Origin: DASXQK01 sp963724385
Lineage (GTDB): Bacteria; Pseudomonadota; Alphaproteobacteria; Dongiales; Dongiaceae
NCBI GenBank assembly: GCA_963724385.1
Contig: CAVRUJ010000001.1
Coordinates: forward strand, 434,001 to 498,000
Direction of reading: 5' to 3'
Length of the DNA stretch: 64,000 nt
Part shown: one piece after another, positions 51,450 to 61,159 of the stretch
How positions within the stretch are numbered: the stretch's first letter is position 1
Layout: every line of letters starts with the position of its first letter
Notes under the pieces: model-generated
Databases searched by the model: none
Told to the model about the DNA's origin: nothing
Seen by the model: only the letters and a program-made list of their open reading frames with translations
Translations under genes and position numbers: made by a program

Positions 51450-52346
51450 ATGACGCCACAGCGCGACTTCGCCCAGATGCCCCAGGCGCCCCAGGCGCCG
51501 CTGTCCGGCAAGGCCGGCATCGGCCTCCGGGCCCAGCATCTGGCCGAGGTCGTGGCGTCGCCCCCGGCGGTCGGCTGGGTCGAAGTTCATCCCGAGAACT
51601 ACATGGGCGGCGGACCAGCCTTCCGGGCGCTTGAGCGGGTTCGCGCCGCTCTGCCCATCTCGCTGCACGGGGTCGGGCTTTCGCTGGGCGGCACCGACGG
51701 CCTGTCGGAGCGCCACCTGGCGCGCCTGACGATACTGGTCGACCGGCTTCAGCCGGCCCTTGTCTCTGAGCATCTCTCGTGGAGCGCCGTCGAGGGCAAT
51801 TACCTCAACGACCTCATGCCGCTGCCCTACACCGAGGAATCCCTGAAGCTCGTCGCCGGCCATATCGACCAGACCCAGGATCGTCTCCGCCGGCGCATCC
51901 TGATTGAGAATCCGTCGAGCTATCTGCGCTACCGGCACTCCACGATTCCGGAGCCCGAGTTCCTGGCGGCCCTGGTCCAGCTGACAGGATGCGGGCTGCT
52001 GTGCGACGTCAACAACATCTATGTGAGCGGCCGGAATCTGGGCTTCGATCCAACCGGCTATCTGGCGGCGCTTCCCGCCGAGGACATCGGCGAATTCCAC
52101 CTCGCCGGCCATCACGTGAATCCGGTCGGCGAGGGCGAAATCCTGATCGACGATCATGGCAGCGAGGTGGCTGGGCCTGTCTGGGCGCTCCATCGCCAGG
52201 CCCTCGCGCTCATCGGCGCGCGGCCGACCCTGATCGAATGGGATTGCCGCATCCCGCCCTTGCCGGTGCTGGTGGCCGAAGCGGCCAAAGCCGACGCGCT
52301 CGCATCCGCGTCCTTGAAAGAGAGGGACGATGTCCGCGCTGCGTGA
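51450..52346 (+). CDS. bufB: Bufferin maturase BufB (DUF692, MNIO enzyme)
   Basis: A 298-residue TIM-barrel enzyme of the multinuclear non-heme iron-dependent oxidative (MNIO, DUF692) family. Metal-binding segments are visible as HPENYMGGG, HGVGLSLGG, SEHLSW, IENPSSY, DVNNIYVS, FHLAGHHVN and DDHGSEV. By family it oxidises cysteine residues of the partner precursor BufA. It lies 33 bp after bufA and overlaps bufC by 17 bp, so the three are translated together. Confidence 0.95.
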   Translation: MTPQRDFAQMPQAPQAPLSGKAGIGLRAQHLAEVVASPPAVGWVEVHPENYMGGGPAFRALERVRAALPISLHGVGLSLGGTDGLSERHLARLTILVDRLQPALVSEHLSWSAVEGNYLNDLMPLPYTEESLKLVAGHIDQTQDRLRRRILIENPSSYLRYRHSTIPEPEFLAALVQLTGCGLLCDVNNIYVSGRNLGFDPTGYLAALPAEDIGEFHLAGHHVNPVGEGEILIDDHGSEVAGPVWALHRQALALIGARPTLIEWDCRIPPLPVLVAEAAKADALASASLKERDDVRAA

Positions 52347-53121
52347 GCTTCAATGCGCCGTCGGTCGTGCGGTCCTGGGCCTGGACGAGGCGTCCATCCT
52401 CGAGGCGATCCAGGGCGACGGTCTCGACCCCATGGCCCGTCTGGCGATCTATCGCCACCACTATCTGACCTCCCTCATCGAGGCGCTGAAGGCGATCTAT
52501 CCCGTGGTCTGCCGCCTGGTGGACGAACGCTTTTTTGCCTATGCCGCCCGTGCGTTCATCGACCAGGCGCCGCCCCAGGCGCCATGCCTGTTCGAATACG
52601 GCGCGGCGTTCCCGCGTTTCCTGGCCGAATTTCCAGCGGCCGCGAAACTGGCCTATCTGCCCGACGTGGCGCGGCTGGAATGGGCGATCAACAGCGCGCT
52701 CCACGCCCCGGCCGAAGCACCGGTGGATGGAGCCGCTTTCGCCCAGGTCCCGGTGGCCGACTACCCCAGGCTCGTGTTTTGCCTGCAGCCCTCGCTCCGC
52801 TTCCTCGCTTCCGACTGGCCCATCGATCGTATCTGGCAGGCCAATCGGCCCGAAAACCAAAGCGCGGAACCCGTCGATCTCGGCGAGGGCGGTTGCCGCC
52901 TCGAGATCCGCCAACAGGACGATGCGGTCATATTTCGCCGGCTGGACCGGGGCGAGTTCATTTTGCGAAAGGCCCTTGCCGGAGGCCGCACTTTGGAAGA
53001 GGCCGCGGCGGACGTGTTGGAAAGCGATCCCCTGTTCGACCTCGCCATGGCGCTCGGGCGGCTCATGAGCGAGGGCCTCATCGCCGGTTTCCGGCTTTCA
53101 TCCCCTGACCTCGCATCTTAG
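52330..53121 (+). CDS. bufC: Bufferin partner protein BufC (DUF2063)
   Basis: A 263-residue protein of the DUF2063 family. The N-terminal helical domain has LAIYRHHYLTSLIEALKAIYPVVCRLV (YRxx..L.ALxxxYPxVxxLVG pattern), then FxEYGAAFPRFLAEFP and LAYLPDVARLEWAIN. By family it binds and presents the BufA precursor to BufB. The start overlaps bufB by 17 bp and the doxX gene follows 11 bp later. The C-terminal half is less conserved and ends ALGRLMSEGLIAGF. Confidence 0.93.
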   Translation: MSALRELQCAVGRAVLGLDEASILEAIQGDGLDPMARLAIYRHHYLTSLIEALKAIYPVVCRLVDERFFAYAARAFIDQAPPQAPCLFEYGAAFPRFLAEFPAAAKLAYLPDVARLEWAINSALHAPAEAPVDGAAFAQVPVADYPRLVFCLQPSLRFLASDWPIDRIWQANRPENQSAEPVDLGEGGCRLEIRQQDDAVIFRRLDRGEFILRKALAGGRTLEEAAADVLESDPLFDLAMALGRLMSEGLIAGFRLSSPDLAS

Positions 53122-53132
53122 GAGATTTCGCC

Positions 53133-53612
53133 ATGCTGATGAGCCTCGAGATGCCGGAAAGCTCCCGGCGACCGCTTATGAACTTTGTCCAGCCGATCCT
53201 CGATCTGCTCGGCCGCTTTCCGCTCGCCCTGCTGCAGCTCATCTTCCGCTTCAGCACGGCAAGCGTGTTCTTCATGTCCGGACACAGCAAGATCCTGAGC
53301 TGGCAGACGACGATCCTGCTGTTCGCCAACGAGTACCGTGTGCCGGTGCTGAGCCCCGAAATGGCTGCGACAATATCGGCGACCTTCGAACTCGGCTGCT
53401 CGACGCTGATCTTCTTCGGCCTTTTCACCCGGCTCGCGACCCTGCCGCTGTTAGGCATGGTGGCGGTGATCCAGACCTTCGTCTATCCCGAGAACTGGGT
53501 CGAGCATCTGACCTGGGCCGCCATGCTGGTCTTCATCCTGACCCGCGGCCCCGGACCGATCTCCATCGACCGGTTGCTCAAGCCCTTGGTCTTCGGCCGC
53601 GAGAGCTGCTGA
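53133..53612 (+). CDS. DoxX family membrane protein
   Basis: A 159-residue protein with four hydrophobic segments and the DoxX pattern: ALLQLIFRFSTASVFFMSGHSKILSW, then ISATFELGCSTLIFFGLFTRLATLPLLGMVAVIQTF and a conserved HLTWAAMLVFILTRGPGPISID. DoxX proteins are common in bufferin operons and in redox-stress loci. A coupled electron carrier role is suggested by family but not proved. It lies 11 bp after bufC and 1 bp before the flavoprotein gene. Confidence 0.92.
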   Translation: MLMSLEMPESSRRPLMNFVQPILDLLGRFPLALLQLIFRFSTASVFFMSGHSKILSWQTTILLFANEYRVPVLSPEMAATISATFELGCSTLIFFGLFTRLATLPLLGMVAVIQTFVYPENWVEHLTWAAMLVFILTRGPGPISIDRLLKPLVFGRESC

Positions 53613-53613
53613 G

Positions 53614-54924
53614 ATGGACATGCCCGCGGCCAAGGACCTCCGCGCCGAACCGGCAGTGTCGTCGTCGCCGGCGACGCCTCGCCGGCAGCGCGTGGTCATC
53701 ATCGGTGCGGGCTTCGCCGGGCTGACGGCGGCCAAGGATCTGGCCCATGCGCCGGTCGACGTGACGGTCATTGACCGGCACAACTATCATCTCTTCCAGC
53801 CTCTGCTCTATCAGGTGGCGACGGCCGGCCTTTCGCCGGCCCAGATCGCGGCTCCGATCCGCGGCATCCTGAGGAAGCAGGCCAACGCCACCGTGCGTCT
53901 CGGCCGGGTGACGGGGATCGATCTCGGCGCCCGCCAAGTCGAGATCGGCGAGGACCGGGTTCCCTATGATTGGCTGATCGTCGCCACCGGCGCCCGGCAT
54001 GCTTATTTCGGCCATGACGAATGGGAGGCCCATGCGCCGGGGCTGAAGCGGATCGACGACGCGACCGATATCCGGCGGCGCATCCTGCTCGCCTTCGAAA
54101 ATGCGGAGACCATGGCCGATGGCGCCATGCGCTCGCGCCGACTTTGCTTCGTCATCATCGGCGGCGGGCCGACCGGGGTCGAGCTCGCCGGCGCCATCGC
54201 CGAACTGGCCAAGAAGGCGCTCACCCGGGATTTCCGCAATATCGACCCGCGCCAGGCCCGGGTGCTGCTGATCGAGGCTGGCCCGCGCCTGCTGCCGGCA
54301 TTCCATCAGTCCCAATCGGCGATGGCCAAGCGCGCGCTGGAAGAACTCGGCGTCGAAGTGAAGGTCGGCCAGGCGGTGACCAGTTGCACGGCCCAGGGCG
54401 TGGTGGTCGGTGGCGAGACCATCGAATCGGATTGCGTCATCTGGGCGGCCGGCGTCGCCGCTTCGCCGGCGGCCAAATGGCTGGGCGCGCAAAAGGACCG
54501 GGCCGGCCGGGTCAAGGTCGCCGCCGACTTGAGCCTCGCGGGCCATCCTGAAGTCTTCGTCATCGGCGACACGGCCCTGGTGATGGACGAGCATGGCAAG
54601 CCCGTCCCGGGCCTGGCTCCCGCGGCCAAGCAGCAGGGCGCCTACGTGGCCGCGCTCGTCAAACGCATGCTGCGAGGCGAGCGAAGGCCGTCCCCGTTCC
54701 GCTACCGTCATCAGGGAAGCCTTGCCACCATCGGCCGCAGCAAGGCTGTGGCCGACTTCGGCTGGATCAGGGTCAGCGGGCTGCCCGCCTGGCTGCTCTG
54801 GGGCAGCGTACATATCTTCTTCCTGATCGGGTTCCGCAACCGTCTGACGATCCTGCTCGAGTGGCTTTGGGCCTATGTCAGTTTCCAGCGCGGCGCCCGG
54901 CTCATCACCGGACCCTACCAGTGA
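53614..54924 (+). CDS. NDH-2-like NAD(P)/FAD-dependent oxidoreductase
   Basis: A 436-residue flavoprotein similar to type II NADH:quinone oxidoreductases. FAD motif VVIIGAGFAGLTAAKDLA, then the loop DRHNYHLFQPLLYQVATAGLSPAQIA, NAD(P)H motif FVIIGGGPTGVELAGAIAEL, and a late GDTALVM FAD motif followed by KQQGAYVAALVKRML. The C-terminal part has hydrophobic stretches for membrane contact. It starts 1 bp after the doxX stop, so it is part of the bufferin operon here; it may supply electrons to DoxX or quinone. Confidence 0.91.
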   Translation: MDMPAAKDLRAEPAVSSSPATPRRQRVVIIGAGFAGLTAAKDLAHAPVDVTVIDRHNYHLFQPLLYQVATAGLSPAQIAAPIRGILRKQANATVRLGRVTGIDLGARQVEIGEDRVPYDWLIVATGARHAYFGHDEWEAHAPGLKRIDDATDIRRRILLAFENAETMADGAMRSRRLCFVIIGGGPTGVELAGAIAELAKKALTRDFRNIDPRQARVLLIEAGPRLLPAFHQSQSAMAKRALEELGVEVKVGQAVTSCTAQGVVVGGETIESDCVIWAAGVAASPAAKWLGAQKDRAGRVKVAADLSLAGHPEVFVIGDTALVMDEHGKPVPGLAPAAKQQGAYVAALVKRMLRGERRPSPFRYRHQGSLATIGRSKAVADFGWIRVSGLPAWLLWGSVHIFFLIGFRNRLTILLEWLWAYVSFQRGARLITGPYQ

Positions 54925-54973
54925 GCCGGGCCGGCTCTTGCGGCCGGCTCGCGACCGGTTAGGCTCAAAACGG

Positions 54974-57130
54974 ATGGGATCACAGGATTTGACGCGCCCG
55001 TTGGAGCGCGCGCGCCGGCCGCGCCTGGCCCTGCGCGCGGCGCTCGCCCTGTTCGTGGTCTTAAGCGTGCTCGGCACCGCGCTCCTGATCCACATCTCCT
55101 GGTCCTACACGGCCCGCCAGAACGTGGCCGACGTGGCCAAGCAGCTGAATGAGCAGATCGTCGCCTCGATCCGCACCGAGCTCACCGACCTGCTGCGCAA
55201 TATCCAGGCGACCGAAGAGGCAGTGCGCTCGATTTTCTACCAGGGCGCGATCTCGCCGGAAGACGAGGGCAAACGCGAGTTCATCTTCCTCGCCCTGCTT
55301 CAATCGCAACCGGTGCTGTCCCGAATCTCCTTCGGCTGGCCCACCGGCGATTTCTTCGGCACCGAGAACTCCGACGCGGAGATCCACAATGTCGAGGTGA
55401 AGTGGTATGACGCCCGCCGGCCTCATCCCGCTGGCGTGGCTCGGCGCCGCGTCGATCGTTATCTGCCGGAACCGGGCGAGCCCATGTTTATCGACCGGAC
55501 GTTCGAGCCTTCGACCTATTCAGTCTTGGACCAGTACTGGTACAGGAAGGCGGTCAAGGCCGACAGCACGGTCTGGACCCAGACCGCGAATTTCCCCGAC
55601 CGAAAGCAGCCGGGTCTCAACATCTCGGGTCGGCTCATTCTCTATGGCAATTACGTCGGCGTCATCAACGTGACCGTCGAGCTGGCGCGGCTGTCGAGCT
55701 TTCTGGCCGAGCAGCGGGTGGGCAGCACGGGCACGGTGGCGATCCTCGATGCGGCCGGGAACGTCATCGCCTCCCAGGATCCGGCCGAACGCGAGGCCGA
55801 GTCGGCGGGCGTGATGCGCAATCTCGCCAGCCTGGACGCCAGGACAAGCCCGCTTCTCGCCGTGGTGCGCCGGGCGCTGAGCCAGAACATGCTGCAGCTG
55901 TCCGAGGTCAAGATGATCCAGCCGCTGGCCCCGGTCCGCGCCTCCGACGGCGCGCTTTACTACGTCAGCCTGTCGCCCGCCAACTTCCGCGATTGGAGCG
56001 TGGTGACGATCATCCCGGAGAAGGATTTCCTCGGCAATATCGACCGCAATACCCAGCGTCTGCTCTACGGCGTGGCGGCTTTCACGCTCGCGATGATCTT
56101 CGCCTCGATCCTGCTCGCCGACCGGCTGATCGGCCGGCCGCTGATCCGCGTTGCCGGCCAGCTCGGCAACATCGAGAGCTTCCGCCTGGATCGCATCACG
56201 CGGGTGCCGTCCCCGCTACGCGAGCTCGACGATCTCTCGAGCGCCATCATGCAGATGGCGCGGGGCCTGACCTCGTTCCAGAAATACCTGCCGACGGAGC
56301 TGGTCCGCACGCTCGTTTCCCAGGGCATCGAGGCGAAGCCGGGCGGTCAGCAGCAGACCCTGACGGTGCTGTTTTCCGACCTCGCGGGATTCACCACCCT
56401 GTCCGAGCGCCTGGGCCCCGGGATCGTGCCGGTTTTGACCGCCTATCTCAGCGCCGCTTCCAAGGCGATCGTCGAGGAAAAGGGAACCATCGACAAGTTC
56501 ATCGGCGATGCCGTCATGGCTTTCTGGGGCGCGCCGATCCCGGACGAGCGCCACGCCGAAGCTTCCTGCCGGGCCGCACTCGCCTGCCGGCGGGCGATGG
56601 CGGATTTGCCCGGTGCCGCGGGGGCCGAGCATCTGCGCCTGCGCATCGGCATCAATACTGGCGCCATGCTGGTGGGCAACGTCGGCTCGCAAGAGCGGCT
56701 CAACTACACGGTCATCGGCGACGCAGTCAATCTCGCCAGCCGGCTCGAGTCCCTCAACAAGAGCTTCGGAACAGACATCATCATCGGCGAGGCGACGCGC
56801 CTTGCCGCCGCCGATGCCATCCTGGTGCGCGAGCTCGACCAGGTGGCCGTCTACGGACGCATGGAGAGCACGGCGGTGTTCGAGCTGCTGGCCATGGCCG
56901 ACGACAGGCCCGCCGGCGAGAGCTTCGCCTGGGTGGCGACCTATGAGGCGGGCCTGGCCGCCTACCGCCAGCGCCGGTGGCCCGAGGCTCTCGAACTGCT
57001 GGGCCGGGTCGCCGCCGCCCGCGGCTGCGAGGATCCGGCGGCGATGCACCTGATGGAACGCTGCCGCGCGCTGCGAGCCAACCCGCCGGGCGCAGACTGG
57101 CGGCCGGTGACGGTGATGGGAAGCAAATAA
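54974..57130 (+). CDS. Receptor-type adenylate cyclase (dCache-HAMP-CHD)
   Basis: A 718-residue membrane sensor. Residues about 20-40 form the first membrane helix, then a large periplasmic Cache-type domain (WYDARRPH, then WYRKAVKADSTVWTQTANF and GVINVTVELARLSSFL) to about residue 360, a second helix, a HAMP-like linker and the cyclase domain (TVLFSDLAGFTTLSERLGP, then DKFIGDAVMAFWGAP, VGNVGSQERLNYTVIGDAVNLASRLE). Both metal Asp residues, the substrate Lys (DKF) and Asp (GDAVN), and the transition-state Asn and Arg are present, so it should make cyclic AMP. It follows the flavoprotein gene by 49 bp. Confidence 0.92.
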   Translation: MGSQDLTRPLERARRPRLALRAALALFVVLSVLGTALLIHISWSYTARQNVADVAKQLNEQIVASIRTELTDLLRNIQATEEAVRSIFYQGAISPEDEGKREFIFLALLQSQPVLSRISFGWPTGDFFGTENSDAEIHNVEVKWYDARRPHPAGVARRRVDRYLPEPGEPMFIDRTFEPSTYSVLDQYWYRKAVKADSTVWTQTANFPDRKQPGLNISGRLILYGNYVGVINVTVELARLSSFLAEQRVGSTGTVAILDAAGNVIASQDPAEREAESAGVMRNLASLDARTSPLLAVVRRALSQNMLQLSEVKMIQPLAPVRASDGALYYVSLSPANFRDWSVVTIIPEKDFLGNIDRNTQRLLYGVAAFTLAMIFASILLADRLIGRPLIRVAGQLGNIESFRLDRITRVPSPLRELDDLSSAIMQMARGLTSFQKYLPTELVRTLVSQGIEAKPGGQQQTLTVLFSDLAGFTTLSERLGPGIVPVLTAYLSAASKAIVEEKGTIDKFIGDAVMAFWGAPIPDERHAEASCRAALACRRAMADLPGAAGAEHLRLRIGINTGAMLVGNVGSQERLNYTVIGDAVNLASRLESLNKSFGTDIIIGEATRLAAADAILVRELDQVAVYGRMESTAVFELLAMADDRPAGESFAWVATYEAGLAAYRQRRWPEALELLGRVAAARGCEDPAAMHLMERCRALRANPPGADWRPVTVMGSK

Positions 57131-58546
57131 TCAGCCGTTGGCGCAGTGATCCGCCAGCACCCGGGCGATGACGGCGGTGAGCCGCTTGCCCGTGGGGATA
57201 TGCAGGAACTCATTGGGGCCATGGGCATTGGAATGGGGCCCCAGCAGGCCGGTGATGACGAACTGGGATCGGGGAAATTTCTCGCCCAGCATGGCCATGA
57301 AGGGAATGCTGCCGCCCTCACCCATGTAGACCGGCGGCCGGCCGAAACAGGCCTCGGACGCCGCGGCCAGGGATTTCTCGAGCCAGGGCGCGAGGCTGGG
57401 CGCGCTCCAGCCCGTCGTCGAATCCCGGGATTCGAAGCGGACCTCGGCGCCGGCAGGCGGGTTCTCTTCGAACAGCTTCTTCAGCAGGGCCGGCACCTTG
57501 GCGCCGTCCAGGGTCGGCGGCAGGCGGAGGCTGATCTTGGCGGTGGTGAAGGGCAGCAGCACGTTGCCGGCGTTGGCCGGGGCGGGCAGGCCATCGATCC
57601 CGGTGATGGCGAGCTGCGGGCGCCAGGTCCGGTTGAGCGTGCGCTCGATGCCGTCCACGCCCATGGGCGAGGCGCCGGGAACGAACGGGAATTTGGCGTG
57701 GACATCCTGGCCCAGCGCCTCTACGGCGCTGCGGGCCTGGGCGATGCGGTCGGCGGGAACCTGGACATGCAGCTCCGCGGGCAGGATGGCGCCGCTGCTC
57801 TCGTCCTCGAGACGCGACAGAAGTTGGCGCAGGAGGCGGAAGCTGGACGGCACGATTCCCGAAGCGTCGCCCGAATGCACGCCCTCGGTCAGCACCCGTA
57901 CCGTCAGCGCTCCGGAGCATACGCCCCGGAGCGACGTGGTGAGCCAGAGCTGGTCGTAATTGCCGCAACCCGAATCGAGGCAAACGACCAGGGGAGGTTT
58001 GCCGATGCGCTCCGCCAGGTGGTCGACATAGTAAGGCAGGTCGTAGCTGCCGGATTCCTCGCAGGCCTCGATGAGGACCACGGCATGAGCATGGGGGATG
58101 CCCTGCTCATGGAGCGCGGCGATGGCCGCGAGCGAGGCGAAGATGGCATAGCCGTCGTCGGCCCCGCCACGTCCGTAGAGCTTGTCGTCTCTCACCACCG
58201 GGGTCCAGGGACCAAGCCCATCGGCCCAGCCGGCCATCTCCGGCTGCTTGTCGAGATGGCCATAAAGCAGGACGGGCGCATCGCCCTTGCCTGGAATGTC
58301 GATCAGAATGACCGGCGTGCGGCCGGGCAGGCGGACCACTTCCAGCACCGCGCCTTCGATGGCCGCGATCCGATCCCGCGCCCAGTCCTCCAACAGGCTG
58401 ACCGCGTCGTCCATATAGCCGTGCTCGGCCCAGTCGGGATCGAAGGCCGGCGATTTGTTGGGGATGCGGATGTATTCGACCAGCTGGGGAAGGATCTCGT
58501 CGTCCCAGAGCCGATCCACGAAGCCCGTCAGTTTCGCCTGGTCCAT
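57131..58546 (-). CDS. M20 family dipeptidase
   Basis: A 471-residue zinc peptidase of the M20 (PepV/CNDP-like) family. The metal-binding segments are visible as YGHLDKQPEM, GRGGADDGYA with the bridging Asp, EACEESGS with the metal/catalytic Glu, CLDSGCGN and HGPNEFLH near the C-terminus. The central dimerisation domain contains EGVHSGDASGIVPSSFR. It is tail-to-tail with the cyclase gene, ending one base after it. It releases amino acids from dipeptides or related amides; the substrate is unknown. Confidence 0.93.
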   Translation of the reverse strand: MDQAKLTGFVDRLWDDEILPQLVEYIRIPNKSPAFDPDWAEHGYMDDAVSLLEDWARDRIAAIEGAVLEVVRLPGRTPVILIDIPGKGDAPVLLYGHLDKQPEMAGWADGLGPWTPVVRDDKLYGRGGADDGYAIFASLAAIAALHEQGIPHAHAVVLIEACEESGSYDLPYYVDHLAERIGKPPLVVCLDSGCGNYDQLWLTTSLRGVCSGALTVRVLTEGVHSGDASGIVPSSFRLLRQLLSRLEDESSGAILPAELHVQVPADRIAQARSAVEALGQDVHAKFPFVPGASPMGVDGIERTLNRTWRPQLAITGIDGLPAPANAGNVLLPFTTAKISLRLPPTLDGAKVPALLKKLFEENPPAGAEVRFESRDSTTGWSAPSLAPWLEKSLAAASEACFGRPPVYMGEGGSIPFMAMLGEKFPRSQFVITGLLGPHSNAHGPNEFLHIPTGKRLTAVIARVLADHCANG

Positions 58547-58721
58547 CTCGTCGATCCCGCCATAGGTGCCCTATTGCGGATTTCGCCAGCATTCGGCGCG
58601 GGAGTCCAGGCGCCTGACCAGCCGGCAAAAAAAAGCAGGACAGCGGCCGCTCGACTTGTGGCATTGAATCCGGTCGAGGAACGCCCGGCCGTCGAGGCGG
58701 GGCGAACAGGGAGGATCGGGG

Positions 58722-61148
58722 ATGGCGAAGCTCGGCAGTCACGCGCGGGTGGTGGTGATCGGCGGCGGGGTGGTCGGTTGCAGCATCCTCTACCATCTGG
58801 CCAAGATGGGCTGGAAGGATGTGGTGCTGCTGGAGCGCTCGGAGCTGACCTCCGGCTCCTCCTGGCATGCCGCCGGAATGATCCACACCATCAATGCCGA
58901 TCCCAATATCGCCCGGCTCCAGGAATACACCATCAACCTCTACAAGGAGATCGAGCAGATTTCCGGCCAGTCCTGCAGCATCCATCGGCCGGGCGGCATT
59001 TACCTCGCCTCGACCCCGGAGCGCCTGGACTACCTGAAGCAGGAGAGGGCCAAGGCCCGCTACATGGGGCTCGATACCGAGTTCATCTCGCTTGCCGAAG
59101 CGCGGGACCTCAATCCGCTGATCGATCCCTCGAAGTATCTGGGCGCCTTGTTCGAGCCGGTGGACGGCCACGTCGATCCGGCCGGCGTCACCAACGCCTA
59201 TGCCAAGGCGGCCCAGCACTACGGCGCCGCCGTCCATCGCCGCATGCCGGTCGTCGAGACCAAGCCGCGCGCCGATGGCGGCTGGGACGTCGCGACGCCC
59301 GAGGGCACGATCCACGCCGAGTTCGTGATCAACGCCGCCGGCCTCTGGGCCCGCGAGGTGGGCCGGCTCGCCGGGGTCGTTCTGCCGGTGCAGCCCATGG
59401 AGCATCACTACCTCATCACCGAGACGATCCCCGAGATCGAGGCCCATGGCAAAGAGATTGCCGTCACCGTCGACTACGAGGGCAACGCCTACACCCGCCA
59501 GGAAGCCAAGGGCCTGCTGCTCGGCACCTATGAGCCCAACTGCGTGCCCTGGTCGGTCGCCGGGACGCCGAAGGATTTCGGCCATGAGCTGCTGCCGCCC
59601 GACTTGAACCGCGTTTCCGAGCGCCTCGAGATCGCTTTCGAGCGCATGCCGGCGCTCGCCCGGGCGGGAATCAAGAACGTGGTCAACGGTCCCTTCACCT
59701 TCGGACCCGATGGCAATCCCCTCATCGGCCCGCTGCCGGGCTTGAAGAACTATTGGGTTGCCGTCGGCGTCATGGCCGGCTTCTGCCAGGGCGGCGGGGT
59801 GGGGCGCTGCGTTGCCGAGTGGCTGGTGGAGGGCGAGCCCAGCATCAACGTCTGGGGCATGGATGTGGCCCGCTTCGGCGCATTCGCCACTTTCGACTAC
59901 GGCACGACCAAGGCGGTCGAAAATTATTCCCGGCGATTCATCCTCACTTATCCCAACGAAGAGCTGCCGGCCGCGCGGCCCCTGAAGACGACCGCGCTTT
60001 ACGATCGCCTGAAGGCCCGGGGCGCGGTGTTCGGCGTGAATTTCGCCTTGGAGCACGCGCTGTGGTTTGCGCCTTCACCGGCCGAGGCGAAGGAGAAACC
60101 GACCTTCCGGCGCTCCAACGCCTTCGCCTTCGTGGCCGGGGAGGTCCGCGCCGTACGCGAGGGCGTGGGCGTGATGGAGATTGCCAACTACGCCAAGCAT
60201 GAGGTTTCCGGGCCGGGCGCCGTCGCCTATCTCGACCGCATTTTCGCCAACCGCCTGCCCAAGCCCGGACGCATCGCGCTCTCGCCGATCCTGACGCCCA
60301 AGGGCAAGCTCTACGGCGATCTGACCTTGGGGCGTCTGGCCGAGGACCGTTTCTTCATCTTCGGCTCCGGCGCGGCCCAGGAAATGCACCGGCGCTGGTT
60401 CGAGTCCCATCTGCCCGCCTCGGGGGTCGCCTACGCCAACCGCACCGACCAGCTCCACGGCCTCGCCATCGCCGGCCCGCGCTCACGCGAGCTGCTGGCG
60501 CGGCTGACGCGCGAGGATGTCGAGCCCGAATCGTTCCGCTTCCTCGACTTGAAGCCGATGACCGTCGGCGGCGCGCCCTGTCTTGTCGCCCGCGTCTCCT
60601 TCACCGGCGAGCTCGGCTACGAGCTCTACACCGCGCCCGCCTATCAGCTCGGCCTCTTCGAGGCGATCGAGCGGGCAGGGACCGATCTGGGCCTTAGGCT
60701 GTTCGGTGGGCGCGCCCTCATGTCCATGCGGCTGGAAAAGAACTGGGGCGTGTGGACCCTCGATTTCCGTCCCGACTTCACCCCGGCCGAATCCGGCCTG
60801 GACGCCTTCATGCGCCTCGACAAGCCCGCCGACTTCATCGGCAAGGCCGCGGCCCTGGCCGAGCGCAAGCGCGGACCCGAAAAACGCCTAGTGGTGCTGG
60901 TGGTCGATGCCGAGGACGTGGACGTGAACCGGGACGAGCCGCTGTTCTACGGCGGGAAATGTGTTGGCTATGTTACCTCCGGCGGCTACGGCCACTACGT
61001 GAAGAAAAGCATCGCGCTAGGCTATGTTCCGGCGGCGCTGGCCAAACCGGGTGAGGCATTCGAAGTTGAGATTTTGGGAACCATGCGGCCGGCGCGGATC
61101 CAGGCCGAACCGCTCTACGACCCGACCGGTGCCAGGATGCGGAGCTAG
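58722..61148 (+). CDS. DAO-GcvT fused flavoprotein (dimethylglycine/sarcosine dehydrogenase-like)
   Basis: An 808-residue two-part protein. The N-terminal DAO domain starts VVVIGGGVVGCSILYHLAKMG with the FAD motif, and TSGSSWHAAGM with His49, which in the family is the site of covalent flavin binding. The C-terminal half is a GcvT-type tetrahydrofolate domain with GVMEIANYAKHEVSGPGA, YANRTDQLHGLAIAGPRSRELL and the final RKRGPEKRLVVLVVDAED. It demethylates a methylamine such as dimethylglycine or sarcosine and hands the carbon to folate. It starts a plus-strand run with the following genes. Confidence 0.92.
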   Translation: MAKLGSHARVVVIGGGVVGCSILYHLAKMGWKDVVLLERSELTSGSSWHAAGMIHTINADPNIARLQEYTINLYKEIEQISGQSCSIHRPGGIYLASTPERLDYLKQERAKARYMGLDTEFISLAEARDLNPLIDPSKYLGALFEPVDGHVDPAGVTNAYAKAAQHYGAAVHRRMPVVETKPRADGGWDVATPEGTIHAEFVINAAGLWAREVGRLAGVVLPVQPMEHHYLITETIPEIEAHGKEIAVTVDYEGNAYTRQEAKGLLLGTYEPNCVPWSVAGTPKDFGHELLPPDLNRVSERLEIAFERMPALARAGIKNVVNGPFTFGPDGNPLIGPLPGLKNYWVAVGVMAGFCQGGGVGRCVAEWLVEGEPSINVWGMDVARFGAFATFDYGTTKAVENYSRRFILTYPNEELPAARPLKTTALYDRLKARGAVFGVNFALEHALWFAPSPAEAKEKPTFRRSNAFAFVAGEVRAVREGVGVMEIANYAKHEVSGPGAVAYLDRIFANRLPKPGRIALSPILTPKGKLYGDLTLGRLAEDRFFIFGSGAAQEMHRRWFESHLPASGVAYANRTDQLHGLAIAGPRSRELLARLTREDVEPESFRFLDLKPMTVGGAPCLVARVSFTGELGYELYTAPAYQLGLFEAIERAGTDLGLRLFGGRALMSMRLEKNWGVWTLDFRPDFTPAESGLDAFMRLDKPADFIGKAAALAERKRGPEKRLVVLVVDAEDVDVNRDEPLFYGGKCVGYVTSGGYGHYVKKSIALGYVPAALAKPGEAFEVEILGTMRPARIQAEPLYDPTGARMRS

Positions 61149-61159
61149 GGTTGCTTGAG

